Source of the DNA: Shinisaurus crocodilurus
Taxonomy: Eukaryota > Chordata > Lepidosauria > Squamata > Shinisauridae
Length of the DNA stretch: 64,000 nucleotides
Direction of reading: 5' to 3'
NCBI GenBank assembly: GCA_021292165.1
Contig: CM037877.1
Coordinates: forward strand, 108,995,858-109,059,857
Each line of letters opens with the position of its first letter. The stretch's first letter is position 1. A program made the translations under genes and the position numbers. The notes beneath the pieces are model-generated. The model worked only from the letters and a program-made list of their open reading frames with translations, was not told the origin of the DNA and searched no databases. Below, piece after piece: positions 1 through 12,127 of the stretch.

Positions 1-657
1 TTCAGGCTATGTGTACAATGTAGTACTACTGTATAATAATTTTTTGAGTTGATTTTTTTTTCAACAAAAAACTGTTTGTATCATTGAAAGCTCTGTTATT
101 GTGTTTTTCTTTTAAGACAAAATATGTTAATTAGTTTAGACAACTGTATGAGTTGTTTTTCTAAAACTAAAACCTCGGTATTCAGGCTTAATTGCAGTGT
201 TGGCACTTTGAAATAAATAAGTTGGTTTTGTGTTGCAGTTTGGGCACTCGGGCTCAAAAAGGTTCGCCATCACTGCTGTAGGATATATGTTCAAATGCAG
301 CAAGAGTAGTAAATTCTTCAGACCATAGAATGATAGGTGGCAGAACCCGCCTACTGCCTAGTTAATAAATGTTGTTGACTGTGTTTGAGTTGCAACTCTT
401 CTACAAAACAAGCAAATTCATTGGGAGATTAAACATTCTTAGTGCGTGTGTCTGCGTGTATGTGCATGTGTGTAAAGAAGGACACTTGGTCAGTGTACTA
501 ACACCTTGCTTCAGAAGCCTGAGCAGAGCAGGGCCATAAGATGGAAACGAACCTTCTGAAATGTATAATTATGGGGGTGGCAGACACTTAGGCAATAATC
601 AGTGTTAGTACAGAGGTGTTCCAAGTACATTCTTCCTCAAAGTTTGGCCCTGTGTTC

Positions 658-1469
658 TTTTTTTAAAATTTTATTTAATTTTTATAAACTAAATACAACA
701 CAATATAACAAACACACACAACTAAATCTGTAAACACAAAATCATAACGTGCACCCCCCCCCCTCCTAGGGACCAATTGCTATACTTCGATCCCGTTAAT
801 CAATTACATTCCATATTCCAAAAATATAACATATCCTGACAAGGCATACTCCCCTTCCCCTTAATTAATACATACTCTAATATTGATTCCAAATATCCAT
901 AAAATTATTTTTCTTTAACTGTCCCTTTTTGCATTTGATATTACAGGTTAATTTATCGTTTAGGGCTATATCCCATACTTCCTTATACCAATCACTAATT
1001 AAAAAGACATGTTGTACTTTCCATTTTCTCACTATCATTAGCTTAGCTGCAGTTAACAAGTTTACAATTAATTCCTTCGTATTTTGGTCACAATTTTAAC
1101 TTTCTCCGTTATTGACAACAATGCTAATTTTGGACAGACCTCTAGATTAATACCAATAATTTCCGATATTTCTGTAAAAACCTCTTGCCAAAAAACCAGT
1201 ACATTTTTACAACTCCACCATATATGAGCATATGTCCCTTTTTCCTGACATCCTCTCCAACAAAGTGCGGAGCAATTATTATCTATTCTATTTAATCTTA
1301 CTGGAGTTAAGTACCATCTCCAAATTAGTTTATAGAAATTCTCCTTTATCCTTATCGACATAACTTTCAGAATACATCTATCCCATATATTGTTCCAACC
1401 CACCTTCGAAGTCTCTTCCTCAAATTCAGTATCCCATACTGTCTTTAGATGGTCATCTTGTTCTTTAGC
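658..1469 (-). mobile_element. 5'-truncated L1-like LINE
   Basis: The minus strand encodes the C-terminal part of an L1 ORF2: IKENFYKLIWRWYLTPVRL, then a Cys/His cluster (CWRGCQEKGTYAHIWWSC) typical of the L1 ORF2 C terminus. The frame is broken near 1,065 by stops or shifts. The element ends in an A/T-rich tail and is flanked by a 15-bp target duplication (tttggcyctgtgttc, 643-657 and 1,470-1,484, one mismatch), which confirms both ends. Confidence 0.9.
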
Positions 1470-1707
1470 TTTGGCTCTGTGTTCATGCTGGCATCAAAGA
1501 ACAAGCCAAAGAAAGATCCCCTCCACTATCCCTGGGTATGAATCTTTATAGCAAATTTAAGTATGCTGTAAATGGACATGGAAATCAGCACTTTGAATTT
1601 AGGCCTCCCATAATGAGGTGGTTCTTTAAATCCTCACCAATGGGACTAGTATATTCTGGAGTCCAGGTGCCTAGATTTTTGAAATATCAGTCCAGTTGTA
1701 TGGAGAT

Positions 1708-2606
1708 TGTGGAGGAAGGGGGGGCTCACTCACCCGCCACACCCCACCCTTTCCTACCCAAAGGACCCAAAGACCCCCAGAGATCTCAAGGTACCAGATT
1801 GCCAGCCTCAGCTGTCTGCAATCCTACTTGAATCTCTGTTCAGGGACTTGCCTTTGTCTATAACCTGGATTTAGTTACTGAACCAAATAGAGCAATCCAC
1901 AAACACCATGTGGGGTAAAACCAAGAAAGGTTTATTCTGGTAGCATTTTACAACAAGAATAGGGAAATGAGAGAAGCACACAAAATTAGAGAGACACTTT
2001 GGTATACAGTAAAGCTGCAAAATAACAAAACCTGATTCCTTAATATCTCCCAGGCACACAACTCTGTTACCTGGGGGTCAGTTCTCTTCCAGGGTTAGAT
2101 CCAGCACAGCCTTGCTGCCCGGGAGGACTAATTCACCTACCCGAAGGTCCGAGATGGGTAGCCCTCCACGAGGCGTTCCTTTCCAGAGCCCTCATTCAGC
2201 TAATTTCACCAGGAGCTACCTGAGGTCGTATCCTGAGGCCACCCGAAGGCTTGGGCCTCTCCTTGGCTTACCACCATTGCTCCAACAGCCGGCAGCCACG
2301 CGATGACCAAAGACAAAGACAAAAACCCACACGTTGGGAAATATACCTTTCCCCCCCCATCCTCTCTGTAGCTCTGCTGCCTTTTAGCCAATCATGATGC
2401 ACTTCACCTGGCCAGGCAGGGGGAGGGGAACTCATGACTCTTGACTTACTGGGCCTGAACTACATTTGCATTTGAAAGCCGAGTCTCAGCTTTTCAGGAC
2501 TTCCAGGCGCCATCGCCTCCTCCCAGCCTTACTTGGTTTACACATGAGGAGGCGTGTGCGTGTGTGTGTGTGCATGTAGGAACCCCCAAAGGCTCTTTTC
2601 TTCACA
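1708..2606 (-). mobile_element. Solo LTR related to the intron 8 element
   Basis: Antisense 899-bp sequence that aligns along most of its length with the 22,734/26,134 LTRs: the tgtg-agaa start, the poly(A)-signal region and the ending with the CCTCCACA motif. It is diverged and shorter. It is flanked by a perfect 5-bp duplication GAGAT (1,703-1,707 and 2,607-2,611). No interior or second LTR is present, so it looks like the product of LTR-LTR recombination of an older family member. Confidence 0.88.
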
Positions 2607-2660
2607 GAGATTAAACTAAAAAGTTGACCCAGTGGCTGCATTTGAACATCACACACACTA

Positions 2661-2998
2661 AGAGAGCCTTGGACTCACATGCTCCCTGATCCTCCTCCTC
2701 CAGCATGGCTATCCGGAGGAGTTTGGAAGCTTTCACTTCTGTTTGACATTAACTACAGTTGGCCTGTTGCCTGAACCCAACAAACTGTGGTTAATCTTAA
2801 CCACAGTTAGTGGAAACAAGCCAACTTCAAACTGTTATTTAGGAAGCTGGCTTGTTTCCTCTAATTATAGTTAAGATTAACCACTGTGTAGGGTTCAGAT
2901 GTAACAGTAAACAGGTTAATTGAAAGTGGCCACTTTTGATCTGCTCATGACCACATCGAGGAGGAGGAGGAACGAGTGCATGAGCCCAAGGCTCTCTG
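2661..2998. mobile_element. Foldback element
   Basis: Terminal inverted segments agagagccttggactcacat and its near complement (tgagcccaaggctctct) enclose long internal inverted blocks, for example gtggttaatcttaac against gttaagattaaccac. The two halves pair almost throughout. Confidence 0.7.
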
Positions 2999-4347
2999 CA
3001 GCTCATTCTCATCACGCTAAACTATGGATTAGTGTGATATCTGAATGTGACCAGTAACTAAGCAGTACAGTTAAGTTATAACTTAGCTTATGTTTAATTG
3101 GGGCCAGCATATCTCTCTCTGTGTCTTTTTCTCTTTCATTCTATTCACAGAGTGATCAAAGCTTTAGCATTAATCCAGCTAGAGTGACAGGGTGATTCAT
3201 GTGGCAAGCGGAGTACCATCATGCCTTGTTTTTGGCAGCCCTCTCTAGAAGTGCAGAGATGAGACCTGCCATTAGGTCACCTGGGGAGTTTGATGGCTGC
3301 ATATCATGACACAGCATTTGAAGGCTGTACACCATGCCAAGTAATGCCCAGTCTTGTAGCTTTTAACTGAAGCTGTTGAGTCAGGCAGAGATGGCTCATT
3401 ATCTCTGGGCATCTCCTTTGCTTTTGCTGCATCCAGACGGGCTGCATACCTGGTTAGTGTGTGTTTGCACACGCACACACTTTAATCACATTTCTTCCTG
3501 AACATGACAGCATTATTCCTGGAAGAAGAGAAAACACAGTAACTCGAGGGCGCCATTTTCTACTCCTTGCCATCACCTTCTGGATAGAGGCGCCCCTATA
3601 GGGAAGTCAAACATTGATCAGCCATGATGTCAAATTAACCTAGGGGATGTGTGTGTGTGTCTGGCTTTGCTTAAGTCAGCTGAAGGTTTCGAATTTATCT
3701 GTTAGATTTTTTTTTTAATGTGTCTGGAACAGATTTAAAGAAATTTCTGACAAATACATAAATCCCTTCAGCTTTACAACTTCAGCCTCGTCATTTATTA
3801 GGCATCAACACTTCATAGTCCATGTGCAGTGGACAATGCACTGCACATAGACATTGTGATCCAAAGATCCTTGGGATTCATCCATGAACTTGCTAAGGGA
3901 AGCCAATGTTCCTCACTTCCCCCCTCCCAACTATAATAGGGAGATGATACTTCTATAGCCACTCACTCTACAGGAGTGTGTGATAGGACTTAATTATAAT
4001 TTACTTATTTGCCCCACTTTACATCAACCACCACTACTACTACTACTTCAGATGCACACACCTAGCTTAATGAATGAAAGAATTAGACATATGGTATGGA
4101 GTTATAACTTCAGCTAATGAGGCAGACTCTGCTTTTGGAAATCACTGTGTGTACACGGGTGTCTTGCCATGTACAACAGAGCCGCTGGATCAGGATGATC
4201 TTTTATCTCATTTCAAATTCTCCCTTGTATTGGCAAAGCTCATATAGCAGTATTCCTAGGAAGCCTCAAAGATCATATCCTTGTGCATGGTTATGGAACA
4301 TGAAGGGGGTGGGAACCCTTTTCAGGTGTTCAGATTCCGTATAGCGC

Positions 4348-4482
4348 AGGGCTCTCCAACCTTGGGTCCCCAAATGTTGCTGGCCTACAGTTCCCAGCAT
4401 ACCCAGCCAGCATGGCTAATGGCAAGGGATTCTGGGAGCTGTAGTCCAGCAACATCTGGGGACCCAAGGTTGGAGAGCCCTG
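4348..4482. repeat. Palindromic MITE family copy
   Basis: Inverted ends gggctctccaaccttgggtc and gacccaaggttggagagccc, with the core cagttcccagcat and gggagctgtag. Same subfamily as 29,202 and 53,001. Confidence 0.85.
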
Positions 4483-5930
4483 GTGTAGAGTAAGCACGCA
4501 AGGAGAGGGAGCGTGGTAGCCCCATTCCCCTCTTGTTGTACACCTTCACTGCCCTGAACTTGTGGAGAGAAGAGTATCCATGGAGGCTTTTCATGCAATT
4601 CCGAACGCTAGAAAATCAGCATTCTGAACCATGTGGAGAGCCTCCATTGGATACAGGAGGCTCTCCTCTTCAGAAAGTTGTCCTATATGGGTAAAGGGAC
4701 AGCAGAGGAGGCCGGGGCTAAAACTCCCCCTCTCTTCACATGTTTACATTAAACAGAATCAGAACACCTGAATAGGGTTAGGAGCACAGCAATCTGAGAT
4801 ACAAGCCTGAGCAAATCTGAAGCTAGGCAGCCAGAAAGCCTGGTGTTGAAATCCTCTGCAATAACAACCCCTACTTTAAATCCTGGTGAATTTATGAAGG
4901 GGTGATCCAGAAAATTATAGGTATTTCAAGCAAGCAAACAACCGGCTGACAATGTTATATTTCCCCTACCTACTTCCTCTCCTCTGCACCCTTTTCCTTT
5001 CCTGCATTAGTTTGCTGAAAATTAGAGTTACAGCCTAAAATTGCTTTCATTGAGGCGATCTTGGAAAATAATGCTCTCAAAAGAACCAGCAGAGGAAAAT
5101 TTCATTTCTTTATCAGTTTACTAGAAATAATTTAAAACAAGGTATAAATCTGATCAGAATACAGCGAGAAGAATTTCGTCATTATTGACCCCAAGGGAGA
5201 GAAGGAAATTGGTGGTGTTCTGTGCTTCAGCATTGTTCAGCTTCTAGATCACTGAGTCTATTGACTGTTGGTAGAGCAAAAAGAAAATCTCCCCAAATCA
5301 GTGGACAGAACTGCACCTCTCTGTACTAGGATGCAGAGAAGAATTCATGAGTGTAGAATAAATCCCAGTATGCTTTGAGCCTATTGACGCCAATCATGGA
5401 TCTCTCATGTAGTGGATCTCCATGTAGCTCTTAGCTATACATTTTGCAGCTCTCTGGATGAATGCAGAATGTTTTGCTTTTGGGTAACAGAGGAAAATCA
5501 AGTGATGGCAAAAGTTAATAGAGGTGCTGGCAAGAGAAACCGGTTATTCTTTCGTTTCTCGGCAGACTCTTGCTGCTCTTGGTGTCCTCCTGCTCCCTTT
5601 ATAGGTAAAGATGGATTTCTTTGGTTGAAAGGAAAAAAGCATACATTGCCTATGACAGACATAGCACATATGTCATAAGTAGCACTGCCGTTTTTAAAAA
5701 AATAACCTTTGCGCAAAAGTAAACACTGATTGCAAGATGTAACTGCACTGAATGCTTTTATTTACTGCCATACAGACTGTATGTCCCTAATGTGCATTAG
5801 ACTTGTTTGTTTTATGAGTTTGCCAGTTTTAAGGGGAAGTCTTTAGATTGAACCTTATCAGGAGCATGGAGGCTGACAGATTTACCACCTCTGGAGTTAC
5901 TTTGCAGCCTTTGGCAGGCTTTTGAAGTTA

Positions 5931-6180
5931 CAGTAATACCTTGGATTACAAGTAACTTGGTTTGAGAGCGTTTTGCAAGACAAGCAAATTTTTAAATATT
6001 TATTCATTTATTTTTGACTTGATATACAAGCGACGTCTTGTAATACAAGTACTGTAGTACGGCTTAAATTAAAAATCTCTGTACAAATTTTTTTGGGGGG
6101 ATTTCGTTTTGATATAAGAGTGTTTTGGATTACAAGCACGTTTCCGGAACGAATTATGCTCTCAATCCAAGGCATGACTG
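5931..6180 (+). mobile_element. Tc1/mariner-like MITE (pogo/Tigger-like), copy 1
   Basis: 250 bp with ends cagtaataccttggatt and its near complement (aatccaaggcatgactg), flanked by TA on both sides. There is no transposase frame. Same family as 19,047 and 19,597. Confidence 0.85.
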
Positions 6181-6411
6181 TATTCAAATTGAGGTATTAT
6201 CACCTGCCTTCAAAACAATGGAGACTGACAAGTTTAAATTCAATCTGCCCCCCCCCCTATTCTGGAGTGCTTTGCAGTGGTAATGGTTCTCCACTTTAGA
6301 CTTCCTCAATCTCTCCTTTTGAGTTCTTATACCAATTGTTCCATGGAATTCAGTGCATGTTCAAGAGTAGACTCTGACTTAAAACTGATCGCTAACCAAA
6401 CATATCTTTAT

Positions 6412-6658
6412 ATGGAGAGCCAGTGTGGCATAGTGGTTAGATTGTTGGACTGGGGCTTGGGAGATCCGGGTTCTAGTCCCCACTCGGCCACAAAGCTCAC
6501 TGGGTGACTTTGGGCCAGTCACGGACTCTCAGCCTAACCTACCTCACAGGGTTGTTGTGAGGATAAAATGGAGAGCAGGAGGATTATGTAAAGCCGCCTT
6601 GGGTTCCTTCCAGGAAAAAAGGCGGAATATACATATAATAAATAAATAAATAAATAAA
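6412..6658 (+). mobile_element. Sauria-type SINE
   Basis: tRNA-derived head with an A-box-like ggcatagtggttag and B-box-like gggttctagtcc, then the shared body (ctcacagggttgttgtgagg), the gccttgggttcc motif and an (aata)n tail. It is diagnostic of squamate genomes. Confidence 0.9.
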
Positions 6659-6837
6659 TTGAACATTGTTCTTTAGGAGACCAATATGAAATATTTGGGG
6701 TCAATCAACCATGGTCCAAGTTCTTCTGTTATTTGAGAAATCAGCCTTCCTCAGTATGGTCATACTGGCTGGGGGATGGTAGGAGTTGTAATCCAACACA
6801 TCTGGATTGGGGAAGGACTTTGTAAATACTGTTAGGA

Positions 6838-7355
6838 GGGTTCATTGCTCAGTGGTTTAATCCCCAGATCAATTCCTGGCATGATCAAGTAGGTCTGGGA
6901 AAGGCTGCTGTCTAAAAACCGTGGAAAGCTGCCAGCAGTCATTGTAGACAATGACTTAATTTGCATGACACCCAGGCTCATCAGGGGTTGTTTAACCCAT
7001 GATGATCCATGGTGCCTGCGGGCCATATTTTGAATATGCAACCCCCACTCAGGGGCTGTCATGTTGTGCAAACCCAGCCACCGTGGGTTATCTAAGGGTT
7101 AAACAACCCTCGGATTGTTGTAGGGTTATGCGAGGGTTGTTTAACCCTCAAATAGCCCTAGGTGGTTGGGTTTGCACAACTCGACAACCCCTGAACAGGG
7201 GTTGCATATTCAAAATGTCACTCACCTGCATGCATCATGGCTCATCTTGATTTAAACCAGCCCACGGTGAGCTGCAGTGTGTCCTGTGAACCAGCCTAAT
7301 ACTGAGTTAGATGGACCAAGTGTCTGACTCGATACAAGGCAGCTTCCTCTGTTCC
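6838..7355 (+). mobile_element. Second-family SINE interrupted by a foldback element
   Basis: The left part, about 6,838-6,955 (ttgctcagtggtttaatcc to gtagacaatga), and the right part, about 7,299-7,355 (atactgagttagatggacc onward), join to one SINE body. The foldback element lies between them. Confidence 0.65.
6956..7298. mobile_element. Large foldback element nested in a SINE
   Basis: The segments 6,999-7,115 and 7,130-7,246 are inverted repeats of each other, with shared blocks such as ttttgaatatgcaacccc and gggttaaacaaccctcg. This gives a potential stem over 100 bp long. Likely a non-autonomous DNA transposon. Exact ends and target duplication were not resolved. Confidence 0.75.
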
Positions 7356-7569
7356 CACTGACAATAGCCCTTTCCTAAACCTTTCTAGCCAGTTAGAATA
7401 GGGCTACAGTTACTTATTCCTTGGGTTGCCTCCGGAAATCTCAAAACAACCATTTGTGGTTGTGTATGATGATTCCATGATGAAGATGGGAAGTTGAGGT
7501 TGAGTCAAGAGCTTGATTCAAGAGCAATTGGAGCATGTGTGCCCGTTCTAGACTCCAAATGGCCCTTTC

Positions 7570-7720
7570 CAGGGCTTTTTTTCTGGTGGAACTCACGTCA
7601 CCGGAACTGAGTTCCAGCACCTTTTCTTCTATTAATTACATTGCAATTTAATCGCCATCTACTCCCGAGGAAATGTAATCCAAGAGTTCCGGTACCCTTT
7701 TCTCCAGAAAAAAAGCACTG
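7570..7720. mobile_element. 151-bp hAT-type MITE
   Basis: Ends cagggctttttttctgg and ccagaaaaaaagcactg are inverted. A perfect 8-bp duplication GCCCTTTC flanks it (7,562-7,569 and 7,721-7,728), which fits the hAT superfamily. Confidence 0.88.
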
Positions 7721-8082
7721 GCCCTTTCTATTACCTACACCTACGTGCTCTGCCAGTAAGCAGTTGATTTGTGTTGATTAGCCACAACTCCTCACACTAG
7801 CCGTTGTTTATTTCCCAGCTTCTTTTAGCAGTCCTTTATATTTACTGTGGGGGCGCTTTAACATTTGGAAATGTAAGAATGAGCCAGTTATCTAGGTCAA
7901 GATGCTTTTGCTGCATTAAAAACACTAGCAGCTTTCTCAATGACCATTGTTCACACTAGGTTGTTTTTTTGTGGAGGCACTCTGTCTGGAGAATACTATG
8001 GAATGTTCTTTTCCACTCAGAGGTTTTGCAACTAACTGGCAGGGATGGTGATCACAGTTTTTGAAAAGAATTGTGTTGATAA

Positions 8083-8203
8083 GGCAGCCTCCCCCAACCT
8101 GGTGCCCACCAGATGTTTTGGACTACAACTCCCAGCATGTCTGACCATTGGCCATGCTGGCTGGGTTGATGGGAGTTGAAGTCCAAAACTTCTGGGGTGG
8201 GGC
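8083..8203. repeat. Palindromic MITE family copy
   Basis: Core ttggactacaactcccagc and its complement gggagttgaagtccaaaac. The right end is degraded. Confidence 0.75.
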
Positions 8204-8879
8204 CAAAGGCAAAAATGGTCAGGGCCAAAAAACAAATGCCAACAATACCAGCATATTTTAGCTTCATGCTCTTACTGCTAATAGCTAAGCCTTAGGAGAG
8301 ACATTTCAGCCTTTTAGAATGCGTGGAGGGAAAACAAGCAAAAGTCGGGAAATCACCAAATGATCGGTGTTCAGGGGGGAAAAGCAGGAGCTACCTGGTG
8401 ACAGAAAGGGGGGGCTGGCCTTCTGAGGAACCTTGGTGGGCCAGATTTGGCCCTCAGGCAGTCCTGGTTTCACCCATGTGCCTGAGGTTCAAGACCCCTG
8501 CCCTAGACTGCTGGCCATCACCCTTGTTTAGGCCAGGGCCCACCGTGTAATGTAGGAGCCACCTCTTCTTCTTTTTTTGTCTTCTGTATTTTTTATCCCT
8601 CTACTTGTCTCTTCTTTGTCTCTTTCAATTTTCTCTTTCCTTCACTCATTCCCCACTATGGTGCCAGTGATGTAACTCACTTTAGGTGGAGTTGTAAAGC
8701 GCCAGTTGAAGACATCCCCCCAGCTTTTCCATACTAAACCATCTCACTACCAAGGCCCATTCTTTTTCGCAGCCACCTCCAGCCGCACAGCACTTCTCAG
8801 CCTTCAGTGGGGCCAGCCGCCAGTCAGCCCCTTCCTCAGCAATTCAGCTTCCAGTGAGACTATCAAGTGTCTCTGGTTC

Positions 8880-9183
8880 ACACGATCACAGGCTGGTTAA
8901 TAAGCCACAGTGGCTTGTTAACCAGGACCCTGCTCATGCCTGCTGCGTGTTGGTCGGATTTACATAATTACCCTTGCCAGCATGGTTGGTTGGTTGGGGT
9001 GGTTAACGAATCACCCAGCAACCCTGAAACAGGCCATGGGTTCTGGGTGGTTTGTTCAGACATCACAACGTGCCACGCCAGTGCGGGTAATTATGTAAAT
9101 CCGGCAGGCACGCGACCGGCACACTCAGGGTGGTTAACAAGCCACCGTGGCTTATTAACCACCCTGCGATCATGCTAACCGGC
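8880..9183. mobile_element. Foldback element
   Basis: The halves are inverted copies: taataagccacagtggctt against aagccaccgtggcttatta, and ggatttacataattaccc against gggtaattatgtaaatcc. No protein-coding capacity. Confidence 0.75.
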
Positions 9184-10691
9184 CCATTGCCTTGATGCCC
9201 ACTGCAGAGTTGACAAGCACCTGCTGCTTTTTAACATTTAGCTTGTGCCAGCATGCAAGACGAATTTACCATTTGCGCAAAGGGTTAGTTAGCCTTGCTT
9301 ACAGGAGTTTTGCAGGGTTAAAGAGAGCCACCCCCAAACGTCTTTATCTCCTCTCCTCTTTACTACTGAAATTTGAAATAGTGCTCCGGTGATTTAAAAA
9401 TAAATAAATAAAGATCATGAAAGGCTGGATCTGGACCTAAAACTCAAAACTCAACCTTCCCCCAGTTGTATAGGTTTAGCCTTCACGATCGAAGGCTCTC
9501 ACTATTAAGGAATACCATCAGCATGCTCAGCTGTTCGCCAACATGCTGTTTGAATGCCCTACTACACCGTGGAGAACTGTGTTTTGGTTATGAGGGTTGC
9601 AAACATTTGGAATCAGTTTCTGGTCCTACCAACCACAGGTCTGATGTGCTGCATGATCTTAGAGGAGATGTTGAGCTTCTGTTTGGCTCAGTTATCTTTC
9701 TTATAAAATACAAGGTTTAATGCTGACTTTGTATGTCTCCCCTCTTCAGACTGTAAGCCCTCTTAATCTTCCAACAGCATCGCCGATTTGTACATTGTCT
9801 AGCAATAGGTCCCAAACAGTGAATGTTAAACCTTGGAGCACGCGACTCATCCTATTGAGGTCACCAGGTTTATTCATGGCTTTAAGTTGCTTTTCTGGGT
9901 TGAAGGGCACCCAAAGTAGTATTCTCCAGTAGGTGCTGTGATAACAATAAGTAGGATTGAGGTGGCGTGTATTTTGAAATCCTCTGTAATCTGGTTGTCT
10001 GTACAGCCTTTGATCCAAGCCTATGTGGGGGCAGGAGATTCCCAAAGCTATGTGACTTGAAAAGATTAACTTTCCTTAGTTCCCCAGCTGAGCCAGTCCA
10101 GGAGTTTCCCTTCCACCCCCCAGAATTTTGCAAGAGAAACTTGCAGAGTGGCAGATTGCAGAGTTGCCAGATGTGCACACATATCTCCTGGACAGAGATA
10201 GCCTGGCCACAGTTATCCATGCTCTAGTAACCACTATGACTGACTACTGTAATATGTTGTATGTGGGGCTGCCTTTGGGTGCTTCTAGATGAGGCTTTTA
10301 TCATGCCGTTGCCCTGCCTCATTCACAGAATATTACCCGGGGTGGGGGTGGGGCGGTCCAGAAAACATGGGAGGGTACAAGGTACATTGGAGACTGATGA
10401 TTGGATCTCTCTTCTCTTTCATCTTTTGCAACCCCACCCCCAAACAGTGTGTATGTTTGTGAGGATATGTTGGATTTGGATTGAGACTGCAGCACTGGGC
10501 AAGGGGGTTGCCCAGCACACCCAGCACTTTCAAATGTGAATTCCTCCCACTCCCAAGCTCTTGTTTGCTCAGTTAGGGAAAATGTGCAAGTTCATGTACA
10601 TTGTCCCTAATGGAGCAACAGGAGTGTAGTTTGGGCGGAAACAGCATGGGGCAGGGAGAGTTAAACCAGAGATTTAAAGAGATGGGAGAGC

Positions 10692-11087
10692 TGGTCACCA
10701 GGGCCGATGTCAGTGGTAGGCATGGTTGGGCACCTGTCAAGGGCCCACACCCCTGCAGGGGCTAATTTACAAGAGCTCCCCTGGACTTGCTCCTCCTCTT
10801 CATCTTTGCAATCTGCTCATTTGGTGGTGAGAAGGAGGAACAGTAGATGTCACGGCCTACTTGCTCACTGGCTCTCTGCCCGTCAACCAAGCAAGCAGCA
10901 GCAATAGTGAGAAAGTTGGGTTCCTTGCAGGAAAAAAGTTGGGGTATAAATATAATAAATAAATAAATAAATAAATGTGGATGAAGAGCGAGAGCAGCTG
11001 GCGATGAGAAGGTGGACTCACGGAGGGAGGGGGCCCACTGAGGGTGTCTTGCCCAAGGGCCCTCCAAAACCTGGAGCTGGCACTGCT
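10692..11087 (+). mobile_element. Dispersed DNA element, copy 1
   Basis: The right end ctggagctggcactgctgg is inverted relative to the left end around cagggccgatgtcag. Homologous segments (gcacctgtcaagggccc, ttgctcactggctctctgc) recur at 22,142-22,480 in inverted orientation and at 58,679-59,000. A SINE fragment is embedded. Confidence 0.6.
10915..10977 (+). mobile_element. Sauria-type SINE 3' fragment
   Basis: Only the gggttccttgcaggaaaaaa end and the (aata)n tail are present. It is embedded in the dispersed element at 10,692-11,087. Confidence 0.75.
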
Positions 11088-12127
11088 GGTCACAGAACCC
11101 CAACATCTGTCTAGTTTGCCCCTCTGGTGAGAGCTTGAATGGGAGCAGAGACAGGTGCTTTCTCTGCTCTATTGCAGTTTGGCCCAACTAGGGTTGGCTT
11201 CCTGTGCATGGGAGAGTTCTGGTCACATGTTCCTTCCTCCTGCAGCTGCAGCAGAGCCTATACTATAACAACAGCGGAGAAACAAACAAGGAGGCAGGGT
11301 CACAGGCAGACTCAGGCACAAGCAAGAGAGCACTGACAGTACAGGGGACAGAGGCACAGATAAACAGAGTCAAGGGCAGGGACACCGAGCTGAGAGAGTG
11401 TAGGAAGGTGCACCCTCAGGGAACACACAGAACTGCCTCTTTAACCCTTTCTCAATCACACACGCTCAGAGGTGTGGGAGCTCAAGTTGATGGTTGGGAG
11501 CTAAGTCTGAAAAAACCTGGGCACAATCAGAAGAACACTGTCAACGAATGCAGCGCTCCCATAACGTTAGCCACCCGACTGAGCCCCTTTCTCATGTGCT
11601 ACTGCTTGCCCTCTCTCACAGCAGCCTCACATTGTGCTAGATGGCCACTTGCACATCGCCAAGAAGAGGACAAAAAAAAAAGGGGGGGGACATGGATTTT
11701 CATAAAAAGACATCTCACCATTGTGGGGAAGACTGTGTCTAGGTGACCTGTGCTCCTGCTGTCCAGGTGGGAACTGTTGAATGGGCAACATCAAGGCTTC
11801 CGCTGCTCTCCCTTCTGATGGTTTTTTATCTTTAAACCAGACTTGGGCTGGATAGCCCTTCCAACAGAGGACTGTCCTCTGGAGAGTAGGACACAGGGAC
11901 ACCTTACATTTTGCCAGGCTAAACATCTCTGTGATTTGAGCTTGTGTTTCCGCTGGCCAAAGGCCGCCAGCACCTGCCATACTAATTTAAATAGAAAGGA
12001 GAAGAGGCTGATGTTTAGGTACAGATTAGCATTCACTGGCCCTTCTGTCCTGTGAAGGACCTCCCCTTGAAGATAGTTCAGCCATTTGTGTGGACTATGA
12101 TATGATTGCCACCGGCTGCTCTGGAGC

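Noticed and set aside
6412..6500. Possible tRNA genes at SINE heads (also 20,363, 41,264, 56,609)
   Set aside because: A- and B-box-like motifs are present, but the heads continue into SINE bodies and no normal cloverleaf with a proper acceptor stem is apparent.
9746..10220. Antisense frames of about 100 codons
   Set aside because: They overlap other frames, lack recognisable domains or splice context, and look like chance in a moderately GC-rich intron.
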